The notes: generated by a model from the letters alone, not told the origin. 64,000 nucleotides of DNA from Pyruvatibacter mobilis (GCF_012848855.1 NZ_CP051630.1:2955501-3019500), one strand, 5' to 3'; shown: positions 43,906 to 54,677, counted from the stretch's first letter. Translations and numbers: made by a program.

Positions 43906-43940
43906 GAGCCCTCAGGCGGGGGGCCTGAGGGCTCGTTTTT
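43906..43940 (+). terminator. Hairpin with T tract on plus strand between two minus-strand genes
   Basis: Twelve-bp perfect stem (GAGCCCTCAGGC, loop GGGGG), followed by GTTTTT on the plus strand. The genes on both sides read leftward (FAD protein, then bioB), so the hairpin lies after the FAD protein stop, but the U tract faces the other way. It may still act as a terminator or as a leader structure ahead of bioB. Confidence 0.7.
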
Positions 43941-43959
43941 CCGTCGCGGAACGGGGGTT

Positions 43960-45393
43960 TCAGGCGGCTTTTTCGCCGTCGATTGCGGCAAGGAACTCCT
44001 GCAGCTTCACGACGGCGGGGACGGCCGCTGTGCGCATGCGCCTGACGATCTCCATCTTCGGCTGGTCATCGGGTGACAGGCCGGCGATGGTGCCGCCGAC
44101 GGCATCCAGCCGGTTGCCGCGCATCCACTCATCAAGTCCGGGCTCCTGAGACCAGGCGTACTGGTTCATCATCGCCGCATGGGTGAAGCGGACGAAATCC
44201 TCGCAGGTGTCGGGCAGGGGAACGACGCCGCACAGGGCGTTCTGCTTGTCTTCGTCATTGCCATAGGCGGCTTCCACATGGGCGATGAGGGCGGCGCTGA
44301 AGACCGGCTGATAGGAGCGGATGAATTGCGGGGTGATCAGCTTGCCCTGGAAGACGGGAACGGGAGGCAGCGCCTGCAGGGCGGTGGCGGAACAATCCAC
44401 GTGGACGGTACCGGGGGTTGTGGGGATCGTGCCGCCATCCAGGATGATCTCGGTGGGGGTGACTTTCTGCACGCGGCCGAGGCGCACCACGTTTTTGATG
44501 CGGCGCAGCTCCTCAAGCTCCATGGGGGAGATGGTGGCGCCGTGGAACATGGTGGGGCGGACAGTTGTGTCCACGCGCAGGAAGTAGCCCGAGGCCTCGA
44601 GCCGGTCGAACATGTCGTCGATGCTGTCAGCGGCGGCGATGGATTCGAACTGGGCGGCCTGGGCGCCGACGGTGTTTTCAAAGAATTCCAGCGTGGGCTG
44701 GGTGTTGGTGCGATCGAGCAGCCAGCCGTCGCGCGACTTGATCCAGGTGATCCTGTCGGGGTCCGTGCCCATTTCGAGCAGCCACAGGCAGGCGTCGATG
44801 CCGGTCTTGCCGCCGCCGATCACCACGAAGCCGTCGGGCGTGGTGTCGAGCCGGGGCAGGGTGTTGAGGGGCATAAAGGTGACGCCGTCGTCGATTGTGA
44901 AATTCGGCGTGTGGGTGGAGGGGACCGATGTCTTGAGGAAGGTGGCGTCGACGATCTTCTTTGTGACGGTGACTTCGTATTCGGTGCCGTTGAGGATCGA
45001 GTGGAAGCGGGCAGTGCCGTCCGTATCCTGATGATCGCACAGGCACATGGGGAAATAGTCCACCCGGCCGGAGGGCAGGAAGCGGTGGCGCATCACCTCG
45101 TCGTAATAGGCCAGCACGTCAGCGCCGGAGGAAAGATCATAAAGGCCCTTGTTGAGGCCCACCTCGTCCTTGAGGCCGTTTGACAGCTCGCGCGAGCTGA
45201 CGCCGTAAAAGGCTGCGGGCTGGTGCAGGGTGACGAAGGGATAGGCGTCGTTCCAGTGGCCGCCGGGCTTGTGGTGGCGGTCCACCATCATGATGCGGGC
45301 GTCGGTCTCGCTGAGAAGGGTGTCGGCGAAGGCCATGCCGACAGCGCCGGTGCCGAGGATGAGGTAATCGGTTTCAAGCTGCGTGGCGGCCAT
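43960..45393 (-). CDS. FAD/NAD(P)-binding flavoprotein (monooxygenase-like)
   Basis: A 477-residue protein with two dinucleotide folds: FAD motif GTGAVG (14-19) and a NADPH-type motif GGGKTG near residue 193. The region [20 protein letters not shown] is like the flavin-containing monooxygenase fingerprint without being classical. Possibly a Baeyer-Villiger or amine oxygenase-like enzyme. Two perfect palindromes lie upstream, next to the divergent TetR gene that should regulate it. Confidence 0.8.
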   Translation of the reverse strand: MAATQLETDYLILGTGAVGMAFADTLLSETDARIMMVDRHHKPGGHWNDAYPFVTLHQPAAFYGVSSRELSNGLKDEVGLNKGLYDLSSGADVLAYYDEVMRHRFLPSGRVDYFPMCLCDHQDTDGTARFHSILNGTEYEVTVTKKIVDATFLKTSVPSTHTPNFTIDDGVTFMPLNTLPRLDTTPDGFVVIGGGKTGIDACLWLLEMGTDPDRITWIKSRDGWLLDRTNTQPTLEFFENTVGAQAAQFESIAAADSIDDMFDRLEASGYFLRVDTTVRPTMFHGATISPMELEELRRIKNVVRLGRVQKVTPTEIILDGGTIPTTPGTVHVDCSATALQALPPVPVFQGKLITPQFIRSYQPVFSAALIAHVEAAYGNDEDKQNALCGVVPLPDTCEDFVRFTHAAMMNQYAWSQEPGLDEWMRGNRLDAVGGTIAGLSPDDQPKMEIVRRMRTAAVPAVVKLQEFLAAIDGEKAA

Positions 45394-45416
45394 GGGGTGG
45401 CTCCCGGGGTCAATTT

Positions 45417-45463
45417 CATAACGGTGTTATGTTTTGTTTGAACTGAGCCATAACAATGTTATG
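45417..45463. promoter_or_regulatory. Two perfect palindromic operators for the divergent TetR
   Basis: CATAACGGTGTTATG (45417-45431) and CATAACAATGTTATG (45449-45463): the same CATAAC-N3-GTTATG element twice, 32 bp between starts, about three helical turns. Located between the flavoprotein (start at 45393) and the TetR (45501). The likely promoter elements are covered. Confidence 0.85.
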
Positions 45464-45500
45464 AGAGTCAAGTGCTGATGCAGAGAGTGAGTATGCCGCT

Positions 45501-46106
45501 GTGAGTGATGTGATTTCCGGTTCCGGCCAGTCGGCTGCCGCCAAGGGCCGCATTCTGGCGGCGGCCTCCGAGCTCTTTCTCGAGGGCGGGGTGCGGGCAC
45601 TGAGCGTGCGGGCCATGGCCAACCGGGCCGGCGTGTCCACGATTGGCATCTACAGCCATTTCAACGGAAAGCAGGGCATTCTGGACGCGCTTTACATTGA
45701 GGGGTTCGAGCGGGTGTCGGAGGCCATTGATGTCTCCGCGCTTGGCCTGCCGCCGCGGGAGGCCGTGATGCTGGCCGCGCAGCGCTATCTCGACATGGCG
45801 GACCGGAATGTCGCCCATTACCGGCTCATCTTCGGAGAGAGCGGGCAGGCGCATGAGCCGTCGGACGAAGCCAAGGCTGTGGGTGCGCAGGCCTTTGCCA
45901 CCATGGCGCGGCAGGTGGCCAAGCTGTTGCCGCCGGATGCCGACCGGCAGCGGAAGCAGGATGCAGCGCTTGAGGTGTGGGCGCTGCTGCATGGTTATGT
46001 GAGCCTCAAGCAGCACCATGTGTCGCGCATTGTGGACATGGACCAGTGGAAGGCCAAGGCGCTGCGGGTGCTGGCCGTGCTGGTGGATGAGCTGGCGGGC
46101 CAATAG
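45501..46106 (+). CDS. TetR-family transcriptional regulator
   Basis: A 201-residue regulator with GTG start: the HTH is SVRAMANRAGVSTIGIYSHFNGK (about 37-60) and the C-domain is TetR_C-like. It is divergent from the flavoprotein gene; the two identical operators lie in the gap, 38 and 70 bases upstream of its start. Autoregulation plus repression of the flavoprotein gene is expected. Confidence 0.88.
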   Translation: MSDVISGSGQSAAAKGRILAAASELFLEGGVRALSVRAMANRAGVSTIGIYSHFNGKQGILDALYIEGFERVSEAIDVSALGLPPREAVMLAAQRYLDMADRNVAHYRLIFGESGQAHEPSDEAKAVGAQAFATMARQVAKLLPPDADRQRKQDAALEVWALLHGYVSLKQHHVSRIVDMDQWKAKALRVLAVLVDELAGQ

Positions 46107-46213
46107 CAGATACGCTGCGTGCGGATGGGTGCCCGATTGCGTGGTGTCCGGCTCCTGATCCCCTGTTAAGGTCGCCGCTGCATGTGGGCAGATGAGGCTG
46201 CGGGGGGCCGTTC

Positions 46214-47638
46214 ATGACAACCGAAACTGTTTCCGCGCCGGTGTCGGTGCCTGTGTCGGCGACCGGCGGGCCGGTGGCGTCGCGTGCGGGGCAGGTCTCC
46301 TGGGCGCTGTTTGACTGGGCCAACCAGCCTTACTTCACGCTCATCACCACCTTCATCTTCGCCCCCTATTTTGCGGCCACCTATGTGGGCGATCCGACGT
46401 TGGGCCAAGCCCTGTGGGGGCAGACGCTGGGGGTCGCGGGGCTCGTGATCGCCTTTGTGTCGCCGATCCTTGGCTCGATTGCGGATCAGACCGGGCGGCG
46501 CAAGCCGTGGCTGTTTGCGTGCGCGGTGGTGTTTTGTCTTTCGGCGGCGGCGCTGTGGTTCGCGGTGCCGGGGGCAGGCGCGGTCAACCCGCTGCCGATC
46601 ATGGTGGCGGCGGGGATGGCGGCGATCGCCATGGAATTCGCGGTGGTCTTCAACAATGCCATGCTGCCGTCGCTGGTGTCGTCCACCCGCATGGGGACGC
46701 TGTCGGGATTCGGCTGGGGCATCGGCTATGTGGGCGGGCTGGTGGCGCTCATCCTGATGCTGTTCTTCATGGCGGCGAGCGGCGAGACGGGCCTTACGAT
46801 GATCGGCACAGCGCCGTGGTTCGGGCTTGATCCGGCGCTCAACGAAGCGGACCGGTTTGCCGGGCCGATGGCGGCCCTGTGGTTTGCGCTGTTTGTTATC
46901 CCGCTGTTTGTCTTCACGCCGGATGCGGCCGCCACGGGCGTGTCGCCGGGCCGGGCCGTGCGGCAAGGGCTCCGCAAGCTCAAGACCACGCTGGGGCATC
47001 TCAGGCGCTACCGGAATGTGGCGCTCTATCTCGTATCGCGGATGCTTTATTTCGACGGGCTGTCGGCAATCTTCGCGTTTGGGGGCATCTATGCGGCGGG
47101 CATCTTCGGCTGGGAGCTGATGACGCTGGGGCTGTTCGGCATCATCCTGTCGGTGTTCGCCGCGGCGGGCGCGTTTATCGGCGGCTGGCTGGATGACCGG
47201 ATCGGGTCCAAGCCGACAATCCTGATCGCGGTCGCGGGGCTCGTGGTAGCGACGGTGGGGTCGGCCTCCATCGGTCCGGACACGGTGTTTTTCGTGGTGC
47301 CGGTGGCGCCACCTGAAGTGGGGGCTGCGCCGTTCTCCAGTGTGGGGGAACAGATCTATCTTCTGTTCGGCATATTGATCGGGATGGCCGGGGGGCCGGC
47401 GCAGGCGGCAAGCCGCACGCTGATGGCGCGCATGGCGCCGCCCTCCATGATGACCGAGTTCTTCGGTCTTTACGCCCTGTCCGGCAAGGCGACGGCGTTT
47501 CTCGCGCCGCTGGCGATTGCCTGGGCGACCACTGCCTATGCCAGCCAGCGGGCCGGGCTGATCGTGATTGTGGCCTTTCTGGTGATTGGCTTTATGCTGC
47601 TGCTCGGCGTCAGGGAACGCCAGGAAGACGCCATCTAG
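46214..47638 (+). CDS. UMF1/Atg22-like MFS transporter, paralog 1
   Basis: A 474-residue MFS-type membrane protein. It opens with WALFDWANQPYFTLITTFIF, the conserved start of the UMF1 (Atg22-like) family, then TGRRKPWLFAC, and near the C-terminus MMTEFFGLYALSGKATAFLAPL. Atg22 moves amino acids out of vacuoles; bacterial substrates are unknown. First of three consecutive paralogs; separation from the second is 95 bases. Confidence 0.85.
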   Translation: MTTETVSAPVSVPVSATGGPVASRAGQVSWALFDWANQPYFTLITTFIFAPYFAATYVGDPTLGQALWGQTLGVAGLVIAFVSPILGSIADQTGRRKPWLFACAVVFCLSAAALWFAVPGAGAVNPLPIMVAAGMAAIAMEFAVVFNNAMLPSLVSSTRMGTLSGFGWGIGYVGGLVALILMLFFMAASGETGLTMIGTAPWFGLDPALNEADRFAGPMAALWFALFVIPLFVFTPDAAATGVSPGRAVRQGLRKLKTTLGHLRRYRNVALYLVSRMLYFDGLSAIFAFGGIYAAGIFGWELMTLGLFGIILSVFAAAGAFIGGWLDDRIGSKPTILIAVAGLVVATVGSASIGPDTVFFVVPVAPPEVGAAPFSSVGEQIYLLFGILIGMAGGPAQAASRTLMARMAPPSMMTEFFGLYALSGKATAFLAPLAIAWATTAYASQRAGLIVIVAFLVIGFMLLLGVRERQEDAI

Positions 47639-47733
47639 AGAACCATCGCGACAAGATGGGTCCGGACCTTCTGCGTGACCGCGCGGGAGGCCGGCGCAAG
47701 GGATGGGCGTTGCGCCGGGGAGGGCCAGGCTGC

Positions 47734-49209
47734 GTGTCGCAGGATATCACCGAACTACCGATCACACCGTCCACACCGGCCGGTGTGGATGAGCCGGGTC
47801 CGGACAATGTGGCGGCCGATGGCGGCACGCCGGCGGACCGGCGCGGGCAGATTGCCTGGGCGCTGTTTGAATGGGCCCGCAACCCCTATGTGCTGCTGAT
47901 CACGATCTATGTGTTTGCGCCCTATTTCTCCAACCAGGTGGTGGGCGACCCGGTGCAGGGGCAGGCGATCTGGGGCTATATCAACGGCTTTGCGGGGGTG
48001 ACGATTGCGCTGCTGGCACCGTTCCTGGGGGCCATCGCTGATCTCGGCGGCAGCCGCAAGCCGTGGATTGGCGCGTTCACGCTGCTGATGGTGCCGGCGA
48101 TGGTGGTGCTGTGGTTCGCGCTGCCGGATGACGGGGGCATCGGCATTGCGGGAGTGACCGCGGCGATCATCATCATCGCGGTGGCGTATGAATTCTCGGC
48201 GGTGTTTCACAACTCCATGCTGCCGTCGATCGCGCCGCATTCGCGCATCGGGTTTTTGTCCGGGCTGGGGCTGGCGCTGGGCAATCTCGGCGGGCTGCTG
48301 ATCCTCATCTTCATGCTGGTGTTCTTCACCCTGCCGGGCAATGTGCCCTGGGGGTTTGTTCCGGACACGCCGCTTTTCGGGCTCGACCAGTCGCTGTTCC
48401 AGGACAGCCGCATCTCGGGGCCGGTGTCGGGCCTGTGGCTGGCAGTGTTCGCGCTGCCGCTGTTCTTCTTCACGCCGGATGCGGCGCGTAACGCCGTGGG
48501 GCTGGTGGAGGCGATGCGGCAGGGTGTGGCGCGGGTGATGCAGACCTTGCGCAAGCTCAGGCACTACCGGAACGTGGCGACCTATCTGGGCGCGCGCATG
48601 CTCTATAATGACGGTAAGACGGCGGTGCTGATCTTCGGCGGCGTGTATGCGGCCGGGGTGTTCGGCTGGGGCGCGCTGGACATGCTGGTCTATGGCATCG
48701 TGCTGTCGGTGTTTGCTGTGCTGGGCGGGTTTCTCGGTGGCTGGCTGGATGACACGTTCGGGTCCAAGGCGGCGATCCTGACCTCGATCGGCGGCACGAC
48801 GCTGGGCCTGGTGCTGGCCGTGTCGATCACGCCGGAAGAAATCTTCTTCCAGCCCTACCCGGATGCGCAGCCGGTCTGGTCGCTGCCCTTCTTCCAGACA
48901 TTGCCGGAGATGCTTTATCTGGGCGTGGTGCTGCTGATCGCGATTTTCATCACAGCGGCGTATGCGAATTCGCGCACCATGCTGGCGCGCATCGCGCCGG
49001 CCACGATGATGACCGAATTCTTCGGGCTCTATGCCCTGTCCGGCACGGCCACGGCCTTTGTCGCGCCGATCCTGGTGGGCTGGTCGACGGATGTGTTCGA
49101 CAGTCAGCGGGCGGGCTTTGCGTCCATCCTGGTGCTGCTGATCGCCGGCATGGTGGTGATGCTCTATGTGCGCGAGGTACGGGCAGAGCGGGCGCCGGAA
49201 GATCAGTAG
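47734..49209 (+). CDS. UMF1/Atg22-like MFS transporter, paralog 2
   Basis: A 491-residue paralog of the flanking genes: WALFEWARNPYVLLITIYVF at the N-terminus and MMTEFFGLYALSGTATAFVAPI near the end. A GTG start at 47734 has GGGGAGGG nine bases ahead; the frame stays open back to 47656. The insertion PYPDAQPVWSLPFFQTLPEM before the last helices is distinctive. It follows its paralog directly and precedes the third by 12 bases. Confidence 0.83.
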   Translation: MSQDITELPITPSTPAGVDEPGPDNVAADGGTPADRRGQIAWALFEWARNPYVLLITIYVFAPYFSNQVVGDPVQGQAIWGYINGFAGVTIALLAPFLGAIADLGGSRKPWIGAFTLLMVPAMVVLWFALPDDGGIGIAGVTAAIIIIAVAYEFSAVFHNSMLPSIAPHSRIGFLSGLGLALGNLGGLLILIFMLVFFTLPGNVPWGFVPDTPLFGLDQSLFQDSRISGPVSGLWLAVFALPLFFFTPDAARNAVGLVEAMRQGVARVMQTLRKLRHYRNVATYLGARMLYNDGKTAVLIFGGVYAAGVFGWGALDMLVYGIVLSVFAVLGGFLGGWLDDTFGSKAAILTSIGGTTLGLVLAVSITPEEIFFQPYPDAQPVWSLPFFQTLPEMLYLGVVLLIAIFITAAYANSRTMLARIAPATMMTEFFGLYALSGTATAFVAPILVGWSTDVFDSQRAGFASILVLLIAGMVVMLYVREVRAERAPEDQ

Positions 49210-49221
49210 GGGGATGAGTGC

Positions 49222-50679
49222 ATGAGCGAGGGCTGGCCGCGCGGCGAAGAGGATGTGGACCTTGCGGGGCATGCCCCGGATGGGGGCGCGCATGGGGAGC
49301 CGGACAACCAGCCGGATAATCACCGGGCGGGGCAGGTCGGCTGGCTGATGTATGAGTGGGCCAACCAGCCCTATTTCTCGCTGATCACGATCTTTCTGTT
49401 CGCCAATTATTTCGCCAATGTCTTCTATCCCGGCGATGAGGCGACGGGGCAGGCCTATTGGGGCTACACTCAGGCGATTGCGGGGGTGGCGATTGCGCTG
49501 ATGTCGCCGGTGCTGGGGGCGATGGCGGATGCGGCGGGGCCACGCAAGCCGTTCATCGCGCTGTTCCTTGTCGGCGTGTCGCTTGCCTGCATCGGCCTGT
49601 GGAGTGCGGTGCCGGGGGGCGCGGTGCTGCCGGTGATGGCGCTGATCATCCTGGCGTCGATCTCCGCGGAGTTCGTCACCACCTTCGCCAACGCCATGTT
49701 GCCGACGATTGCCACCGAGCGGCGGATGGCGCTGCTGTCCGGCGCCGGGTTCGGCATCGCACAGGTGGCGGGCATCGTGGCGCTGGCGCTGGTGCTGTTC
49801 GCATTCCAGCTGCCGGGCAATGTGGCGGCGGATTTCATTCCCGATGCGCCGCTTCTCGGGCTCGACCGGGCGGCCTATGAGGACGAGCGCATCGTCGGGC
49901 CGCTGGCGGGGCTGTGGTTCCTCATCTTCATGCTGCCGCTGTTCCTCTTGACGCCGGACCAGCCGAAATCCGGACTGGGCCGGGTGGCGGCGGCGCGGCA
50001 GGGCATCCGCCAGCTCGGCGTCACCTTCCGGCGGCTCCGGCATTTCCGCAATATCGCGCTCTATCTCATTGCGCGGATGCTCTATTACGACGGTTGCGCG
50101 GCGGTGTTCATGTTTGGCGGCATCATCGCCGGGGCGCTGTTCGGCTGGGGGGCGCTGGAGCTTGCGGTGTTCGGCATCGTGGTGACGCTGTTTTCCGCCC
50201 TGGGCGGGTTTCTCGGCGGGGTGGTGGACGCGCGCATGGGCAGCAAGCCCACTATCGTCAGTGCCCTGATGGTGGTGATCCTCACCACGCTGGCGCTGGT
50301 GTCGGTTGATCAGGACACGATGTTCTTCGTGATGGAGATCACCCCGCGCGCGGAGGGGGCTGCGCCGTTTTCAAGCACCGGCGAGATCGCCTTTCTGACG
50401 GTGGCCTGCCTGTTCGGGCTCGGAGTGGGACCGGTCATCGCTTCGAGCCGGACCATGCTGGCGCGGCTGGCCCCGCGTGAGATGATGGCGGAGTTCTTCG
50501 GCCTCTATGCGCTGGCAGGCAAGGCAACGACCTTCCTTGCCCCGCTCACAATCGGCATCGTCACACAGGCCACCGGCAACCAGCGGCTGGGGCTTTCGAT
50601 CGTGCTGGTCTTCCTGGTGGCAGGACTTGCGCTGATGCTGTTCGTCCGGGAAGAACGCTCACGCGCCGTGCATGCGTGA
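49222..50679 (+). CDS. UMF1/Atg22-like MFS transporter, paralog 3
   Basis: A 485-residue paralog: LMYEWANQPYFSLITIFLFA near the N-terminus after a polar, Asp/His-rich leader of about 40 residues, and MMAEFFGLYALAGKATTFLAPL near the end. The leader is longer than in the other two. It is 12 bases downstream of paralog 2, so the two are surely co-transcribed. The trio may serve related substrates. Confidence 0.85.
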   Translation: MSEGWPRGEEDVDLAGHAPDGGAHGEPDNQPDNHRAGQVGWLMYEWANQPYFSLITIFLFANYFANVFYPGDEATGQAYWGYTQAIAGVAIALMSPVLGAMADAAGPRKPFIALFLVGVSLACIGLWSAVPGGAVLPVMALIILASISAEFVTTFANAMLPTIATERRMALLSGAGFGIAQVAGIVALALVLFAFQLPGNVAADFIPDAPLLGLDRAAYEDERIVGPLAGLWFLIFMLPLFLLTPDQPKSGLGRVAAARQGIRQLGVTFRRLRHFRNIALYLIARMLYYDGCAAVFMFGGIIAGALFGWGALELAVFGIVVTLFSALGGFLGGVVDARMGSKPTIVSALMVVILTTLALVSVDQDTMFFVMEITPRAEGAAPFSSTGEIAFLTVACLFGLGVGPVIASSRTMLARLAPREMMAEFFGLYALAGKATTFLAPLTIGIVTQATGNQRLGLSIVLVFLVAGLALMLFVREERSRAVHA

Positions 50680-50683
50680 GGGA

Positions 50684-51004
50684 CTATTCCAGCACCACGG
50701 CGGTGCCGCAGGCGGTGGCCATGAGGATGGAGCCGCGGGCGCCGACGACTTCGTAGTCGATGTCGACGCCGACGACGGCATTGGCCCCCATGGCGGCGGC
50801 TGAAGCCTGCATGTCGGCGATGGCGGCTTCGCGGCTTGAGCGGAAGACCTTCTCATAGGCGCCGGAGCGGCCGCCGAAGAAGTCCCGCACGCCGGCGAAC
50901 AGGTCGCGCACCACATTGGCGCCGGTCACGGCTTCGCCCGCGACGAGGCCCTTATACTCGACGATGCGGCGTCCTTCGACGGTGTTGGTGGTGGTCACGA
51001 GCAT
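50684..51004 (-). CDS. YbjQ/UPF0145 family protein
   Basis: A 106-residue protein of the YbjQ type: [56 protein letters not shown]. Putative heavy-metal-binding domain; pentameric in the solved structures. Function unknown. Its stop meets that of the third transporter convergently. The ATG lies close to the end of purH, on the same strand downstream of it. Confidence 0.88.
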   Translation of the reverse strand: MLVTTTNTVEGRRIVEYKGLVAGEAVTGANVVRDLFAGVRDFFGGRSGAYEKVFRSSREAAIADMQASAAAMGANAVVGVDIDYEVVGARGSILMATACGTAVVLE

Positions 51005-51031
51005 GGGTGCGGTCTCCGGCTGGCGCTGAAC

Positions 51032-52645
51032 CTAGTGCCGGAAGTGACGCATACCGGTGAGCACCATGGCAAGACCCGCTTCGTCGGCTGCCGCGATCAC
51101 TTCATCATCGCGGATGGAACCGCCGGGCTGGATGACCGCGGTGGCACCGGCTTCAGCGGCACTCAGGAGCCCGTCGGCAAAGGGGAAGAAGGCGTCGGAC
51201 GCAACGACCGAACCCTTGGCCAGGGCTTCGGTAAGGCCCGCTTCCCTGGCGGCGTCTTCCGACTTGCGGGCGGCGATGCGGGAAGAATCCACCCGGCTCA
51301 TCTGGCCTGCGCCGATGCCGACGGTGGCGTTGTCCTTGGCGTAGATGATGGCGTTGGACTTCACATGCTTGGCGACGCGGAAGGCGAACAGGAGGTCGCT
51401 CATTTCCTGCTCGCTGGGCGCGCGCCTGGTGACGACCTTGAGGTCAGCCGGCATGACGCGGCCGGCGTCACGCGACTGCACGAGAAGGCCGCCGGCCACC
51501 GTCTTGGCCGTGAGTCCGGGGGCTGCGGGGTCCGGCAGGCCGCCGGTGACCAGCAGGCGCAAATTCTTCTTCTTGGCGATGATTGCGCGGGCGGCATCGT
51601 CCGCGTCCGGCGCAATGATGACTTCGGTGAAGATGCCGGAGATCTTCTCGGCGGTGGCTGCGTCCAGCGTGCCGTTGAGCGCGATGACGCCGCCGAAGGC
51701 CGAGACGGGGTCGCAGCGCAGGGCTTTCTCATAGGCTTCGACAAGCGAGCCGCCCAGGGCCACGCCGCACGGATTGGCATGCTTGATGATGGCGACGGCG
51801 GGCTGGTCTGCGCCGAACTCGGCGACGCATTCAAAGGCAGCGTCGGTGTCGTTCAGGTTGTTGTAGGACAGCTCCTTGCCCTGCAGCTGGGTGGCGGTGG
51901 CAACGCCGGGGCGCGCGTCGCCCGTTGTGTAGAAGGCGGCTGTCTGGTGCGGGTTTTCGCCGTAGCGCAGGGTCTGGGCCAGGGTGCCGGCGACGGCGCG
52001 GTAGGCGGGGGCCTCGTCTTCCAGCTCGCGGGCGAACCAGTTGGAGATCGCGGCGTCATAGGCGGCGGTGCGCGCATAGGCCTTGGCGGCGAGGCGCTGG
52101 CGCAGGGCGAAGCTCGTCTGGTTGGCGTTGGCGTCCATGTCGGCCAGCACCGCGTCATAGTCGGCGGCATCCACCAGCACGGCGACGCCGTCATGGTTCT
52201 TGGCGGCGGCGCGGATCATCGCCGGGCCGCCGATGTCGATGTTCTCGATGGCGGTTTCGTAGTCGGCGCCTCCATCCCTTTCCTGGGCAGCAATCGTTTC
52301 CTCGAACGGGTAGAGGTTCACCGCCAGAAGGTCGATCGGCATGATGTTGTGCTTGTTGGCGGCTTCCTCGTGCTCGGCATTGCCGCGCATGAACAGAAGC
52401 CCGCCATGGACGCCCGGATGAAGCGTCTTCACGCGGCCGTCCATCATCTCCGGGAACTGGGTGATGTCGGAGACATCCGCCACTTCGAGGCCTGCCTCGC
52501 GCAGGGCCTTTGCCGTGCCCCCGGTGGACACAAGCTCCACGCCGCGCGCGGCAAGCGCCTGGCCGAATTCGACAAGACCGGTCTTGTCGGAGACGGAAAT
52601 CAGCGCGCGGCGGACGGGGCGGAGGGGGGCTTGATGGGTGGCCAT
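51032..52645 (-). CDS. purH: Bifunctional AICAR transformylase / IMP cyclohydrolase
   Basis: A 537-residue protein matching the usual PurH length. N-terminal IMPCH domain ([36 protein letters not shown]), C-terminal AICARFT domain with the KHANPCG catalytic segment and AFGGVIALN. It makes the last two steps of IMP synthesis. The open frame upstream to 52903 is not part of the gene: the ATG at 52645 starts the conserved domain. Downstream member of the rsmB–rpe–heparinase–purH cluster. Confidence 0.95.
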   Translation of the reverse strand: MATHQAPLRPVRRALISVSDKTGLVEFGQALAARGVELVSTGGTAKALREAGLEVADVSDITQFPEMMDGRVKTLHPGVHGGLLFMRGNAEHEEAANKHNIMPIDLLAVNLYPFEETIAAQERDGGADYETAIENIDIGGPAMIRAAAKNHDGVAVLVDAADYDAVLADMDANANQTSFALRQRLAAKAYARTAAYDAAISNWFARELEDEAPAYRAVAGTLAQTLRYGENPHQTAAFYTTGDARPGVATATQLQGKELSYNNLNDTDAAFECVAEFGADQPAVAIIKHANPCGVALGGSLVEAYEKALRCDPVSAFGGVIALNGTLDAATAEKISGIFTEVIIAPDADDAARAIIAKKKNLRLLVTGGLPDPAAPGLTAKTVAGGLLVQSRDAGRVMPADLKVVTRRAPSEQEMSDLLFAFRVAKHVKSNAIIYAKDNATVGIGAGQMSRVDSSRIAARKSEDAAREAGLTEALAKGSVVASDAFFPFADGLLSAAEAGATAVIQPGGSIRDDEVIAAADEAGLAMVLTGMRHFRH

Positions 52646-52781
52646 GGGCGGAGAACCTCGGGCGGCGTAAGGGAGAAAAGGAATGTGCCGGGCGCGATAG
52701 CATGTTTGCGCCTGTGGACAAAGTCCCCGGCCCCGTGCCGCATGGCGGAATGGTAAAAACCGCATGGCCGGGCGAGGCAGC

Positions 52782-54677
52782 CTAGTTGGACGGGTCATCC
52801 CCGAGGGGCGGCGACATGCCGATGGGGGGCACGGAGGGTTCCGGCTCTTCGGGCGCGAAGGCGTCCTGCTGGGCGGGGGTGTCTTCGTCGCCGCCGGTAT
52901 CACCGCTGTTGGTGCCCAGATTGCGGGTGGTGAGGCGGCGGAAGCTCCATTTCACATGCGCTTCGCCACGGAAAACGTGATGGGTCACGACGATCTGACG
53001 GGCACGGCGGGGCGGGCCCGGCTGGCCCATATAGACCGTTTCCTCAAGCGTCATGTCGGCGTTGCCGCTGGCGCGGAACTGCCAGCCGTCGCCATTGGGC
53101 AGCAGCGCCAGCACCGTGGTGCCGTCATGGGCCAGGGAGGCGCGGACATCCGGGTGCAGATGAAAGCGGATGGCGAAGGATTCCTGCGGCTCCTCGCGGG
53201 AGGTGATGCCGAACGGGTCCCACCAGGGCGCGGCCGGCGGGCGCAGGCGGAACAGGGTGTCTTCGCCGCGGAAGTCATCGCCGTCGGCGGACAGGAACAC
53301 CCGCCGCTCATGTTCAAGGCCGAAGCGCTGGACATAGCCGTCATGGCGCATTTCAAGCCATACGCCGCGCTCCTCTTCGGTGCGGCGGCTTTCAACCAGG
53401 CGCGGGCCGTCCACGAGGCGCGGGCCGAGAATGCGGCGGAGCCAGCGGGCCTGCAGAATGCGCGCCGAGGAAGTGTCGGCAACGGTGACGGTGGAATGGG
53501 CGGCGGTGGCGCGGGCCGCATCCGACCAGGCGGCGGCGTTGGGGGTATCGCCCGCTGCATGGGACGGTCCGCAATTGACCACCAGCCGGTGGCGGCCGGC
53601 GCTCATTTCGAAGGAAAGGCAGCCCGCATGGGCCTGCTGCGCATCGGCAGGCTGGGGCGGGGCGCCTGCATCCACCACCACCAGGGTGCGGCCCGCGGCT
53701 GCGCGCTGGAAGCCTGAATGGGGGGCGAAGCCGAACGGGCGGCCATTGGCATCGTCATGGGCCAGAACCGCGTCCAGCGCGCCCGTTGCGCCCTCGTCGG
53801 CGCCGTTGAACTGGGCCATGCGCCCGTCGCCATGGCGGAAGAAGCGGAGCATGGGCATGGCGCGGTCCACGGCATTGAGGATCGTGCCGGGCACTTCCAC
53901 GTCGCGGGCCATCAGGGCGTCGCGCAGGGCGACAAGGTCAGCCAGCAGGTCGAGCTGGATCTGCGGGTTGCGGCTGACATGGCCGCCATCGGGCAGCAGT
54001 TGGCGGTCAAGCTCACGGGTGACGAGCGCAAGGCCGCGGCCCAGCCGGGCACGGCCCTCGCTGAGGGTGACGCCGGAGATGGCAAGGCCGATGGCCGCCG
54101 TCAGCCGTTTGTGGCCGCGCGGGGCGCGGGCGGCGGTGCGCGACAGGTGGCGGGCCTGGGCGGCCATGTTGCGCAGCAGGTCCGAGCGATAGACGACGTC
54201 CGCCCCATCGAGCAGCAGCTGGCCGTGGGTGGCCCAGCTTATCAGCCGCCGCGCCAGCACATGGGGCTGCCAGCCGGTGCGGTGCCACTGGCTGCAGGTC
54301 TCGAGCCAGGCCGCGGCCAGCGCCTGGGCGGTCTCCGTGCGGGCGTCATCCGGGCAGGCAGCCAGGTGGCGCAGCCAGGCAAAGCCGTGCAGCTGTTCGG
54401 CGAACAGGGCGGAGGGCATGTCGAGGGTGAACAGATGGGCCGGGTCCGCCTGCAGGTGGCCGCCGGGCAGCTCGATCTTGCCGTCTATCAGGGCCTGGCC
54501 GATGCGCGGGTCGGCGGGGCGCAAATCCTGCGGATTGAGGATGATGCCGTCGGGCATGGGCCCGCGCAGGGTCATCCGGTAGGGCCGGGTTGCGAATGCG
54601 AGATCGGCAAGCATACGGCCCGCCAGCCCCAGGGAGCGGGCGGCGGCCTGACCCGTGAGATCGACGGGGCCGCTCAT
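52782..54677 (-). CDS. Heparinase II/III family protein
   Basis: A 631-residue protein with an alpha/alpha toroid N-terminal part and a beta-sandwich C-terminal part holding [16 protein letters not shown] and [19 protein letters not shown]. The layout matches the 'heparinase II/III family protein' present beside rsmB and purH in many Alphaproteobacteria. Lyase activity on a cell-envelope or exopolysaccharide is possible; no signal peptide is apparent, which is odd for a polysaccharide lyase. Confidence 0.84.
   Translation of the reverse strand: MSGPVDLTGQAAARSLGLAGRMLADLAFATRPYRMTLRGPMPDGIILNPQDLRPADPRIGQALIDGKIELPGGHLQADPAHLFTLDMPSALFAEQLHGFAWLRHLAACPDDARTETAQALAAAWLETCSQWHRTGWQPHVLARRLISWATHGQLLLDGADVVYRSDLLRNMAAQARHLSRTAARAPRGHKRLTAAIGLAISGVTLSEGRARLGRGLALVTRELDRQLLPDGGHVSRNPQIQLDLLADLVALRDALMARDVEVPGTILNAVDRAMPMLRFFRHGDGRMAQFNGADEGATGALDAVLAHDDANGRPFGFAPHSGFQRAAAGRTLVVVDAGAPPQPADAQQAHAGCLSFEMSAGRHRLVVNCGPSHAAGDTPNAAAWSDAARATAAHSTVTVADTSSARILQARWLRRILGPRLVDGPRLVESRRTEEERGVWLEMRHDGYVQRFGLEHERRVFLSADGDDFRGEDTLFRLRPPAAPWWDPFGITSREEPQESFAIRFHLHPDVRASLAHDGTTVLALLPNGDGWQFRASGNADMTLEETVYMGQPGPPRRARQIVVTHHVFRGEAHVKWSFRRLTTRNLGTNSGDTGGDEDTPAQQDAFAPEEPEPSVPPIGMSPPLGDDPSN

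Noticed and set aside
47755-50043. A 762-codon minus-strand frame opposite the second and third UMF1-like genes
   Set aside because: Its composition is extremely rich in Arg, His and Gln with no domain, and the plus-strand genes in the same region show clear family motifs. It is an antisense shadow.
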